DNA from: CAIWAH01 sp043755815
GTDB taxonomy: Bacteria > Verrucomicrobiota > Verrucomicrobiia > Limisphaerales > UBA9464
Direction of reading: 5' to 3'
Length of the DNA: 28,603 bases
Assembly (NCBI GenBank): GCA_043755815.1
Contig: JAYUSF010000007.1
Coordinates: 1 to 28,603, forward strand
A program made the translations under genes and the position numbers. Position 1 is the stretch's first letter. Every line of letters starts with the position of its first letter. This document shows, in pieces, positions 1 to 6,910 of this stretch. The notes below the pieces were generated by a model. That model made no database searches. It was not told the origin of the DNA and saw only the letters and a list, made by a program, of their open reading frames with translations.

Positions 1-2
1 GG

Positions 3-722
3 CTCACCCTCGTCGAGCGGCTGGCGCGGAGCATCGTGCACGACTTTCGCAATCCGCTGAACGTCATCGGGATCGCCGCCGATCTGGCGGCCGAGGAACG
101 GGCGACGCCGGCGCAGCGCCGCGAAGCGCGTGACCGCATCCGCAAGCAGGTGGAGGTGCTCAACCGGATGATGCAGGAGTTGCTGGATTTCACCCGGGCG
201 ATGCCCGTCTCCGTCGTGCTGCCCAAGGTCAGCTACGCCCAGTTCCTGCGCGAAGTGCTGTTCGAACTGCGGCCGGAAGCAGCCCGAAGGGGGCTCACGG
301 TGGAGGTTGAAGGGGAGTTGCCCGACGTGCAGGTTCGGCTGGATCCACCCCGGTTCATGCGGGTGTTCGCCAACTTCGCCCAGAACACCTACGATGCGCT
401 GTCCGCCCGGCCCGATGGCCGGATTACGCTCCGGTTTCAGACGACTCCGTCGCAGGTCGTGACGGAGTTCTGTGATAACGGGCCGGGCATTCCGGGCGCC
501 GTGATGCCGCATGTCTTCGAGCCGTTTGTCACCCACGGCAAGGCGCACGGCACGGGCCTGGGGCTGGCGATCTGTGAGCGCATTGTCGTCGAACACGGGG
601 GGCGAATCTCCGTGAAAAGCACCCCCGGCCGCGGCGCCGCCCTGGCCTTCACGCTGCCGCTCCCTCAACCGGGCGAGACCGACGTGCTGAATCGGCTCGC
701 AGCGCGTGGGGTTACCAATTGA
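3..722 (+). CDS. Sensor histidine kinase, C-terminal part (partial at window edge)
   Basis: This is the HisKA and HATPase_c core of a two-component sensor kinase; the frame is open to the left edge, so the sensor part lies outside. The H-box reads SIVHDFRNPLN, with the phospho-accepting His codon at bases 39-41. The N-box (FANFAQNTYDAL), G1 (DNGPGIP), F-box (FEPFVT) and G2 (GTGLGLAI) follow in the usual order, so the ATP-binding domain looks complete. The kinase should autophosphorylate the H-box His and pass phosphate to a response regulator, but none is visible. No membrane segment lies in the visible part. The next gene starts 66 bp downstream on the same strand; a functional link is not evident. 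The family call is firm, the signal sensed unknown. Confidence 0.93.
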   Translation, partial: LTLVERLARSIVHDFRNPLNVIGIAADLAAEERATPAQRREARDRIRKQVEVLNRMMQELLDFTRAMPVSVVLPKVSYAQFLREVLFELRPEAARRGLTVEVEGELPDVQVRLDPPRFMRVFANFAQNTYDALSARPDGRITLRFQTTPSQVVTEFCDNGPGIPGAVMPHVFEPFVTHGKAHGTGLGLAICERIVVEHGGRISVKSTPGRGAALAFTLPLPQPGETDVLNRLAARGVTN

Positions 723-788
723 CCTCGAATCCGCACGCGATAGCCTGCGTCCGTTCCCTAGATCTCTCGAAAAAAGCACCGCACGCTT

Positions 789-2225
789 ATGACCAATCCC
801 ACTCCCGCCTCTGCGCAGACTCCGTCTGGCTCCACCCGTCGTGACTTCCTCAAACGCGCCACGGCCGCCGCCACGGTCGCCGGGGCTGCGTCCTCGCTCG
901 TGGGCTGCGCTTCCGCGTCCGGAGGCGGGGTCCAGTCCAGTGTGAAATCCGGCGTCGCGCCCTACGCCGGCCGGGTGATCGGCGCCAATGACAAGATCGT
1001 CTGCGGCTTCGTCGGCGTCGGCGGCCAGGGCTACGGCGCCCATGTGAGCACCTGCAAAGACGTGGATGAACAGGCGAACAACATCGCCCTCGCCGCCGTT
1101 GCCGACGTCTCGAAGCACCGGGTTGAGGTCGCCAGGAAGAAGGCGGGCGACCAATGCAAGGGCTACGAGGACTACCGCCGGATCCTCGAGCGCAAGGACA
1201 TCGACGTCATCTTCTGCTCCACGGTGGATCACTGGCACACCCGCATCAGCGTGGACTCCATGACCGCCGGCAAGCACGTCTATGTCGAGAAGCCGATGAC
1301 TCGCTACCTCAGCGAGGGCTTCCAGATTTTTGACACGGCGAAGAGCACCGGCAAACTGGTGCAGGTCGGTTCCCAGGGCTGCTCCGACAAGAAGTGGCAC
1401 AAGGCTGCCGAGTGGATCCGCGCCGGCAAGATCGGCCCGGTCGTCATGAGTCAGGGCAGTTACATGCGCAACAACCCCAAGGGTGAATGGAACTACACCA
1501 TTCAGAAATGGTGCACGCCCGAGGACCTCAACTGGAAGGCGTGGATGGGCACGCAGATCAAGAAGCAGGTGGACTTCAACGCCGACCACTACTTCCGCTG
1601 GCGCAAGTATCAGCCCTATTGCTCCGGCCTGTTGGGCGATCTGTTCCCCCACAAGCTGCATCCCTACATGCTGGCCACGGGCAACCCCCAGTTCCCGGTC
1701 CGCGTCTCCTGCGTCGGCAGCAAGAAGGTCCAGTCCGACCTCAAGTCCGAGGGCGATTCCAAGACCCAGTATATGCGGGACGTGCCGGAAATCGTCCAAC
1801 TTGTCGCCGAGTTCCCGGACGGCATGCTGATGCACATCACCTCCAGCACCGTCAACGAGCAGGGCACGCAGGAAATGATCCGCGGCCACAAGGCCACCCT
1901 CACCATGGCCGGCAACAAGGTGGAACTGAAGCCCGAGCGCCCCTTCGCCGAGGAAATCGACCCCGTCACCAGCGAGGCCTTCACCGGCGAGAACACGGAA
2001 AGCGTGGCCAACCACCATCGCAATTTCTTCAAGGCCATCCGCGGCCTGGAACCGCAGAATTGCGGCATCGACCTCGCCATCAAGGTGCAGACTGTCATCT
2101 CGCTGGCGGAAACCAGTGAACGTCTCGGCGTGATGTGCTACTTCGATCCGATCACCCGAAAGGTGAAAGACGGACTCGGCCGTGACATTCCCGCCCTCGA
2201 CTACGGCACCACGCCGCTGTCCTGA
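789..2225 (+). CDS. Tat-exported Gfo/Idh/MocA family oxidoreductase
   Basis: A 478-residue NAD(P)-dependent oxidoreductase of the Gfo/Idh/MocA family, which acts on sugars, inositols or their derivatives. The N-terminus carries a twin-arginine motif (STRRDFLKRA, about residues 16-25), a hydrophobic stretch and a lipobox-like LVGC, so export by Tat and possibly lipid anchoring are predicted. The Rossmann nucleotide-binding loop is GFVGVGGQG. The family EKP motif is in HVYVEKPM (E167-K168-P169), followed by the C-terminal substrate domain. Exported members are common in Verrucomicrobiota and Planctomycetota. The ATG fits the start of the Tat signal, although no strong Shine-Dalgarno is seen. 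An intrinsic terminator lies just downstream, suggesting a single-gene transcript. The substrate cannot be read from sequence. Confidence 0.93.
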   Translation: MTNPTPASAQTPSGSTRRDFLKRATAAATVAGAASSLVGCASASGGGVQSSVKSGVAPYAGRVIGANDKIVCGFVGVGGQGYGAHVSTCKDVDEQANNIALAAVADVSKHRVEVARKKAGDQCKGYEDYRRILERKDIDVIFCSTVDHWHTRISVDSMTAGKHVYVEKPMTRYLSEGFQIFDTAKSTGKLVQVGSQGCSDKKWHKAAEWIRAGKIGPVVMSQGSYMRNNPKGEWNYTIQKWCTPEDLNWKAWMGTQIKKQVDFNADHYFRWRKYQPYCSGLLGDLFPHKLHPYMLATGNPQFPVRVSCVGSKKVQSDLKSEGDSKTQYMRDVPEIVQLVAEFPDGMLMHITSSTVNEQGTQEMIRGHKATLTMAGNKVELKPERPFAEEIDPVTSEAFTGENTESVANHHRNFFKAIRGLEPQNCGIDLAIKVQTVISLAETSERLGVMCYFDPITRKVKDGLGRDIPALDYGTTPLS

Positions 2226-2248
2226 GCCGTCGAATCGTTCCGACGAAC

Positions 2249-2284
2249 GCCGGTCTCCGCGCCTGGGGACCGGCTTTGTTGTTT
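2249..2284 (+). terminator. Rho-independent terminator after the oxidoreductase gene
   Basis: A 10-bp stem (2249-2258 pairing with 2265-2274, one G-T wobble) closes a 6-nt loop and is followed by the T-rich run TTTGTTGTTT. It lies 23 bp after the oxidoreductase stop codon and just before the apbE-like start. It probably ends the upstream transcript. Confidence 0.75.
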
Positions 2285-2288
2285 CCAG

Positions 2289-3158
2289 ATGAGTTCTTCA
2301 GGTCCAGTTCTGGTTGCCCGTCACGCGATGGCGACGCGCTTTGAGTTCGTCCTGCACGGGGCGAATCCCGCCGCGCTGCGGGCCGCCGCGGAGGAAGCCC
2401 TCGACGAGGTGGAGAGGTTGGAAAACCTGCTGAGCCTCTACCGTCCGCAGACCGACATCGCGCGGCTCAACGCCCACGCCGCCACCGGCCCGGTGCGGGT
2501 GGCCCCGGAAACCTTTCGCCTGCTCGAACGCGGCTTCGCCCTGTCACGCCAGACGGAGGGAGCGTTCGACCTCACCGCTGGACCGCTGATCCGGGCCTGG
2601 GGCTTCATGTCGGGCAACGGTTCCGAACCCGACCCCAAGGCCTTGGTGGCTGCCCGCGAATGCGTGGGCTTGGAGCGCGTGGAATTGGATGCGGCTACTT
2701 TTTCCGTCCGCTTCACGCGGCCCGGGGTGATGCTCGACCTCGGGAGCTTGGGCAAAGGCTATGCCCTTGATCGCGCCGCCGAGTTGCTCCGTGAGGCCGG
2801 CGTCAGCACCGCGTTGCTGCACGGTGGCACCAGCACGGTGATCGGTCTGGGCGGACCGCCGGATGCCGGGGCGTGGCGGGTTGCGTTGCCAGACGGCGAG
2901 TCGGTCACCTTGTTGGACGCCTCGCTGTCGGTCTCCGCCGGGTGGGGCAAGTCGTTCCGCGACTCCACCGGCCGCGAACTCGGCCACGTCATCGATCCGC
3001 GGTGCGGCGAACCGGTCGTCGGAGCGCGTTTCGCCGCGGTGGTCACGGCCAGCGCGACCGATTCCGATGCGCTTTCTACCGCGGCCCTCGTGGTTGGCGC
3101 GGAGGGGCTCGACCGGCTCCGGGAACGTTTCCCGGCAGCGTCGTTTCGCGTCAGCTAA
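2289..3158 (+). CDS. apbE: FAD:protein FMN transferase (ApbE family)
   Basis: A 289-residue ApbE-family protein. ApbE enzymes cleave FAD and attach FMN covalently to a Thr of target proteins such as NqrB/NqrC or RnfG. Family motifs appear in order: SLYRPQTDIARLN, GAFDLTAGPL, the nucleotide-site block DLGSLGKGYALDRA, the HGGTS loop, HVIDPRCGEP, and TDSDALSTAALVVG near the C-terminus, which carries the magnesium-site Asp/Thr. Length is near the family norm, though slightly short. No signal peptide or lipobox is visible at this ATG, whereas many ApbE proteins are exported, so this copy may be cytoplasmic or lack an export segment. No SD precedes the start. No NQR, RNF or FMN-acceptor gene is in the window. 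A hairpin-rich element begins 7 bp after the stop. Confidence 0.92.
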   Translation: MSSSGPVLVARHAMATRFEFVLHGANPAALRAAAEEALDEVERLENLLSLYRPQTDIARLNAHAATGPVRVAPETFRLLERGFALSRQTEGAFDLTAGPLIRAWGFMSGNGSEPDPKALVAARECVGLERVELDAATFSVRFTRPGVMLDLGSLGKGYALDRAAELLREAGVSTALLHGGTSTVIGLGGPPDAGAWRVALPDGESVTLLDASLSVSAGWGKSFRDSTGRELGHVIDPRCGEPVVGARFAAVVTASATDSDALSTAALVVGAEGLDRLRERFPAASFRVS

Positions 3159-3164
3159 ACCGGA

Positions 3165-3266
3165 GCGCGGACGGTCTTCGTCCGCGCGAACTCGACCGCC
3201 TCAAAGGAGGGGTCGGCAATCGGCATTGCAGCCACCGGGGCACGCGGACGAGTCCGTCCGCGCCCC
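3165..3266. repeat. Paired hairpin (REP-like) element between convergent genes
   Basis: Two hairpins share the core CGCGGACG/CGTCCGCG. The first is a perfect 9-bp stem (3165-3173 with 3179-3187) around a 5-nt loop. The second pairs 3237-3249 with 3256-3266, with a 2-nt bulge. They lie between the ends of apbE (+) and the clpX-like gene (-). They may act as a bidirectional terminator or be a dispersed palindromic repeat; no T-run is present, so the repeat reading is slightly preferred. Confidence 0.6.
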
Positions 3267-3282
3267 GGCCCCGTGACGGCAT

Positions 3283-4509
3283 TCAGTTCCGTAACAGCCG
3301 CTTCAGGGCGCCCGTCGGATCGTCCACCAGTTCGGCCGTCACCTTGAACTGTTTCACCCGGCTGGAGGGCAGCCGGAATTTCAGGTCGCGGAATACCCGC
3401 TCGCTGACCGTCATCAGGCCGCGGGCGCCCGTGTTCTCCCCCGTGGCCAGTTCGGCGAGGCGGCGCAGTCCGTCATCCTCAAATTTGCACGTGATGCCGT
3501 AGGCGGCGAAGGCGCGCTCGTATTGGTGGATGAGGCTGCTCTCGCTCTTCCGGAGGACGTTGAAGAGGTCGTCGGTGTCCAAGCTGTGGCAAGCCACGCG
3601 GACAGGGAGCCGGCCGATGAACTCCGGTTCCAGGCCATATTGGATCAGGTCGGCCGTCGCGACCTGCTGGAACAGCCGGTCGGTGCCGTTCGTTTCCGGC
3701 CGCGGATTTTTCGGATCTAGCGGGGCGGCCACCAACCGCCGCCGGATAAGTTCGGCAATTCCCGAGAAGGCGCCGCTGACGATGAAGAGAATGTGCCGGG
3801 TGTTGATGGTTTCCGGATTCCCACCGCCGCCACCGCGCATGGCGGCCATGGCAGCCTGAAGCTGCCCGGTCATGTCGTTTTGCGACGTCAGCGGCACTTC
3901 GCCGTCCTCCATCAGCTTCAACAGGTTGGTCTGCACGCCGCGTCCGGAGACGTCGCGGCCGGCGCCCTGCTCACGGGTGGCGAGCTTGTCCACCTCGTCG
4001 AGGTAGATGATGCCATGCTCGGCCTTCCGGGCGTCGTTGCCGGCCCGACGGTAAAGGTCACGGACGAGGTCATCGACGTCGCCGCCGACGTAGCCGGTCT
4101 CGCTGAACTTCGTCGCGTCGGCCTTCACAAAGGGCACGCCGATGAGTTCCGCGGCGGAGCGGATGAGGTGGGTCTTGCCGACGCCGGTCGGGCCGAGCAG
4201 CAGAACGTTCTGCTTCTGGTAATACGGAGCGCCTTGGCCCTCCTGCGTCAGGCGCACGTGCTGGAAGTGATCGCACAGCGCGACGCTGAGCACCTTCTTC
4301 GCCTCCGTCTGGCCAATGACAAAGCGGTCGAGGTGGCGGGCGATGTCCCGTGGCTTGAGGCTGAAGCTGAAGCCGGGCTTCGCCGGGGCGGCGGTCTGGA
4401 CGACGCCAGGTTTGCTCAGGGCAACGAACTTGGCGGGCCGAAGTTTTTTCGGCACACCGGCGGTCACGGGACCGAGTGCGGCGGGATGGCCGCTGGGAGG
4501 ATTAGGCAT
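3283..4509 (-). CDS. ClpX-like AAA+ ATPase without zinc domain or IGF loop
   Basis: A 408-residue AAA+ unfoldase of the ClpX/HslU group. The start at 4509 is chosen because the longer frame would run into the upstream flavoprotein gene. Walker A is GPTGVGKT (K112) and Walker B is IIYLDEVDK (E172). The GYVG pore loop is kept (SETGYVGGDVDD), as are PEFIGRLPV and the sensor-2 block NTGARGL. Two ClpX hallmarks are missing. There is no N-terminal four-Cys zinc-binding domain, only a Pro/Ala-rich tail of about 60 residues. The segment that holds the ClpP-docking IGF tripeptide in E. coli ClpX here reads VAAPLDPKNPRP. The RKH loop region is Gly-rich (MRGGGGGN). It may therefore work without ClpP, as a stand-alone remodelling ATPase. 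It follows the flavoprotein gene on the same strand by 53 bp. Confidence 0.88.
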   Translation of the reverse strand: MPNPPSGHPAALGPVTAGVPKKLRPAKFVALSKPGVVQTAAPAKPGFSFSLKPRDIARHLDRFVIGQTEAKKVLSVALCDHFQHVRLTQEGQGAPYYQKQNVLLLGPTGVGKTHLIRSAAELIGVPFVKADATKFSETGYVGGDVDDLVRDLYRRAGNDARKAEHGIIYLDEVDKLATREQGAGRDVSGRGVQTNLLKLMEDGEVPLTSQNDMTGQLQAAMAAMRGGGGGNPETINTRHILFIVSGAFSGIAELIRRRLVAAPLDPKNPRPETNGTDRLFQQVATADLIQYGLEPEFIGRLPVRVACHSLDTDDLFNVLRKSESSLIHQYERAFAAYGITCKFEDDGLRRLAELATGENTGARGLMTVSERVFRDLKFRLPSSRVKQFKVTAELVDDPTGALKRLLRN

Positions 4510-4562
4510 CGCGCGGCGAAGGTGGTTCGGGATGCACCGGATGCAAACGGGATATGCGATTC

Positions 4563-5753
4563 CTAGACTGCCTGCCCCGCCGCGTGCCCGCCGGCCCAGG
4601 CCCATTGGAAATTGTAACCGCCGAGCCAGCCCGTGATGTCGACGACTTCGCCGATGAAATACAGGCCCGACACACGCCTGCACTCCATCGTCTTCGAGGA
4701 CAGTTCACCGGTGTCCACTCCGCCGACGGTCACCTCGGCTTTCGGATACCCTTCGTCGCCGGCGGGCGTGACCTCCCACGCCTGCAACGAGCGGGAGATG
4801 GCTTCGATTTCCGCCTTGGTGAGGTGGGCGATCGGTTTGGACGAACCGTGCCGGCCGCTCCACGCCTGCACGAAGCGTTCCGGCAGGACCTGTCGCAGGG
4901 CGGTCTTCACTTCGCGCCCGCCGGCACGGTTCGCCGCGAACAGCTCCGGCACCGACACATCTGGCAGCACGTTGAGCCGGACCGTTTCGCCGACGTGCCA
5001 ATGACTGGAGATCTGGAGGATGGCCGGACCGCTCAGTCCGCGGTGGGTAAACAGCACTGCCTCTCGGAACGAAGGCACGTCGGGTCCGGCACTGACCGCG
5101 CACTCAAAGGCAATCCCGCTCAAGTCGGCGAAGCGCTCGCGGTCTTCGGGCGCCCAGGTGAAGGGAACCAATCCTGGCCGCGGGGGAAGCAGCTTCAGCC
5201 CGAACTGGCGGGCCAAGTCATAGCCGAACGGCGTTGCTCCCAGCTTGGGAAATGAAAGGCCGCCGGTGGCGATAACCAGCGAATCGCAGGTGAACGGGCC
5301 GGCGGACGTGGTGAGCTGCCATCCGGTCGACGAATCCGGTGAGGGCCGGGACACGGAGTTCACCCGGCAGCCCAAACGGAACTCCACCCCGCCGTCGGCG
5401 CATTCGTCCTCCAGCAGCTGCAGGATCTGCTTCGAGCTGTGATCGCAGAACAGTTGGCGGTGCTTGCGTTCGTGCCAGGCGATGCCGTGCCGCTCCACGA
5501 GGGACAGGAAATCCTGCGGCGTATAGCGGGCGAAGGCCGATTTGAGGAAATGCGGGCTGCCGCTCGTGACGTAGTTCGCCGGCGTGGCCCCGAGGTTGGT
5601 GAAATTGCAGCGGCCGCCCCCGGAAATGAGGATCTTGTTCCCGAGCCGCGCATTGTGTTCGAGCACGAGCACGCGGCGGCCACGCCGGCCGGCGGTGCGC
5701 GCACAGAAGAGGCCGGCCGCGCCGGCACCAATGACGATGACGTCGAAATGCAT
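4563..5753 (-). CDS. BaiN/HI0933-family FAD-dependent oxidoreductase (flavoprotein)
   Basis: A 396-residue flavoprotein of the HI0933/BaiN family, predicted to bind FAD and NAD(P). The N-terminal Rossmann loop is VIVIGAGAAG. It is followed by the family signatures GGGRCNFTN, ATGGLSFPKLG and the C-terminal FAD-closing block LYFIGEVVDITGWLGGYNFQWAWAGG. Length is normal for the family and the frame is intact. The natural substrate of most members is unknown; some act in bile-acid or steroid reduction, which should not be assumed here. The yacG stop lies 3 bp upstream of this ATG, so yacG and this gene are probably co-transcribed, with the clpX-like gene following. A gutted second copy lies at 17732-17905. 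Confidence 0.93.
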   Translation of the reverse strand: MHFDVIVIGAGAAGLFCARTAGRRGRRVLVLEHNARLGNKILISGGGRCNFTNLGATPANYVTSGSPHFLKSAFARYTPQDFLSLVERHGIAWHERKHRQLFCDHSSKQILQLLEDECADGGVEFRLGCRVNSVSRPSPDSSTGWQLTTSAGPFTCDSLVIATGGLSFPKLGATPFGYDLARQFGLKLLPPRPGLVPFTWAPEDRERFADLSGIAFECAVSAGPDVPSFREAVLFTHRGLSGPAILQISSHWHVGETVRLNVLPDVSVPELFAANRAGGREVKTALRQVLPERFVQAWSGRHGSSKPIAHLTKAEIEAISRSLQAWEVTPAGDEGYPKAEVTVGGVDTGELSSKTMECRRVSGLYFIGEVVDITGWLGGYNFQWAWAGGHAAGQAV

Positions 5754-5756
5754 CGC

Positions 5757-5987
5757 TCAGCCCTGGGTCTCCGGCCGGTCCAGATGGGGCCCGGATTCAA
5801 GTTCGTCGAAGCCCTCGAAGTCGCCGGGGCGCAATTCGCGGCTGATCTTGTTCGATTCATCAAACCACTGGCCCAGATCAATGAGCCGGCAGCGCTCGCC
5901 GCAGAAGGGACCCCATTGCGCGGCGAACCAGGCACCGCGTTCGCGGCAGCGGGGACATTTTACGATCAGGGTGGCGGGATCACTCAT
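5757..5987 (-). CDS. yacG: DNA gyrase inhibitor YacG, zinc-binding (copy 1)
   Basis: A 76-residue YacG-type zinc-finger protein. Four Cys ligands lie in KCPRC and FCGERC, and the family block RCRLIDLGQWFDES follows, then an acidic C-terminal tail. In E. coli YacG binds GyrB and inhibits gyrase; in other phyla the role is mostly untested. The ATG at 5987 is chosen because the conserved part starts right after it (MSDPATLIVKCPRC). It ends 3 bp before the flavoprotein start. A near-identical second copy lies at 17909-18139, differing visibly at one residue (K/T in DESNKIS versus DESNTIS). Confidence 0.93.
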   Translation of the reverse strand: MSDPATLIVKCPRCRERGAWFAAQWGPFCGERCRLIDLGQWFDESNKISRELRPGDFEGFDELESGPHLDRPETQG

Positions 5988-6353
5988 CGGTGGAAGGGGC
6001 GTGACGCCGGCGTTGACGGCCTGCGGCCGGGAAGAGGGGTGACCATGGGACGGTGCAAGGAATCCGAACTGCGTGGGTCCGAGCAAACTTCCGGCGGGAG
6101 ACTGCCCGAAACGGCGAGACACGACCCCAGCCGGCCGGGCGTCGGCCGGGTGAACCCTACGGTGAAGGACGGTCTCCCGATTGATGTCACCCGCGAAAGC
6201 TAGGCGAGCCGGCGGCGCAGTTCATGCCTCTTTTTTGGGGAGGCGCTCCCGGAAGCGGCGAGTTCGGCCGGAACAACCGCGGCGGCGTGCCCGATCCCGG
6301 CTGTGGGGCGGAAGGACGAACGCTGCGGAAAGGTCCGACCCGGGCGGTTCGGC
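5988..6353. other. Duplicated non-coding spacer (left copy)
   Basis: No supported gene is seen. The region is diverged from but alignable with 18140-18502, sharing blocks such as AAGGAATCCGAACTGCGTGG and GCAGTTCATGCCTCTTTTTT. It probably holds the promoter and leader of yacG. No clear promoter could be assigned. Confidence 0.5.
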
Positions 6354-6510
6354 TCACGGAAGCCAGACCTGGCAAAGCGCCCCGGCGTTTCGCTTCCAGC
6401 CCGGTGGGACGGGTTCGTCCGCACGGAGGTAGAGCCGACGGGCCTCGCCTTCCCGGCGGCACTCGTGAAACGCCACCGCCCTTGCGCCCGCCGGAGCGGC
6501 AAACCCCGCC
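6354..6510 (-). pseudogene. 3' fragment of the secreted-protein gene (geneX)
   Basis: About 50 codons that match the C-terminus of the secreted protein at 18503-19303: HECRREG, LYLRADEPVPPGW and a CQVW-x-P ending are shared, and the stop codon is in the same place. Upstream the match stops abruptly and hydrolase-like sequence on the other strand begins. The fragment is open but has no start or signal peptide, so it is unlikely to be expressed as a functional protein. It marks one end of the duplicated segment. Confidence 0.8.
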
Positions 6511-6516
6511 GGGTGT

Positions 6517-6895
6517 CGGCGGCCAGTCCTTTCCCGGAGTGGCGGGCAGCGCTTCACCGACGCGCGCATCCGCGCCGCGATCGCCTTCAGTCCGGAAATC
6601 CCAAAATGCGGGGCCACGGTTGCGTCGCGGCTGGGCGTCCATCCCGCCTCGCCGCCGGGCGAAAAAGACGAACTCGTCCTGCACGATCCCGAGCATTCGG
6701 CTTTCACCGACCGGGCGCTGCCCGGCGAATCAGGCCGGCGCAATCCGAATCATCACCGCGTCATCGTCACGTTGAGCACGGCCTTCTGGGACGCGTTCCT
6801 CAAGGGCGACGCCGCGGCGAAGGCGTGGTTCGATGGCAACAGCCCGCGCACGGTGCTGGAAAAAGAGGACCGCTGGCAGCGAAAGGAGAAGGAGA
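6517..6895 (+). pseudogene. Alpha/beta-hydrolase 3' remnant
   Basis: A decayed remnant of an alpha/beta-hydrolase (dienelactone-hydrolase or lipase-like). Visible pieces are GGQSF, resembling a GxSxG nucleophile elbow, in one frame; RFTDARIRAAIAFSP in the next frame; ELVLHDPEHSAFTD, with the likely catalytic His; then HHRVIVTLSTAFWDAFLKGD and VLEKEDRWQR, typical of the C-terminus. The change of frame between the first two pieces and a missing stretch after AFSP show it is broken. No start or upstream half remains. It sits between the geneX fragment and the end of the DIC cluster. Confidence 0.7.
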
Positions 6896-6910
6896 GGGGC
6901 GCTCGATGGC

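Larger units (their letters stand above)
5128..6510. repeat. Left copy of imperfect direct repeat flanking the DIC module
   Basis: This stretch matches 17704-18660 in the same order and orientation: an internal part of baiN, all of yacG, the spacer, and the 3' end of the geneX seen complete at 18503-19303. Identity looks very high in yacG and lower in the spacers. The left copy carries the whole baiN but only the tail of geneX. Endpoints were judged by eye. Confidence 0.85.
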
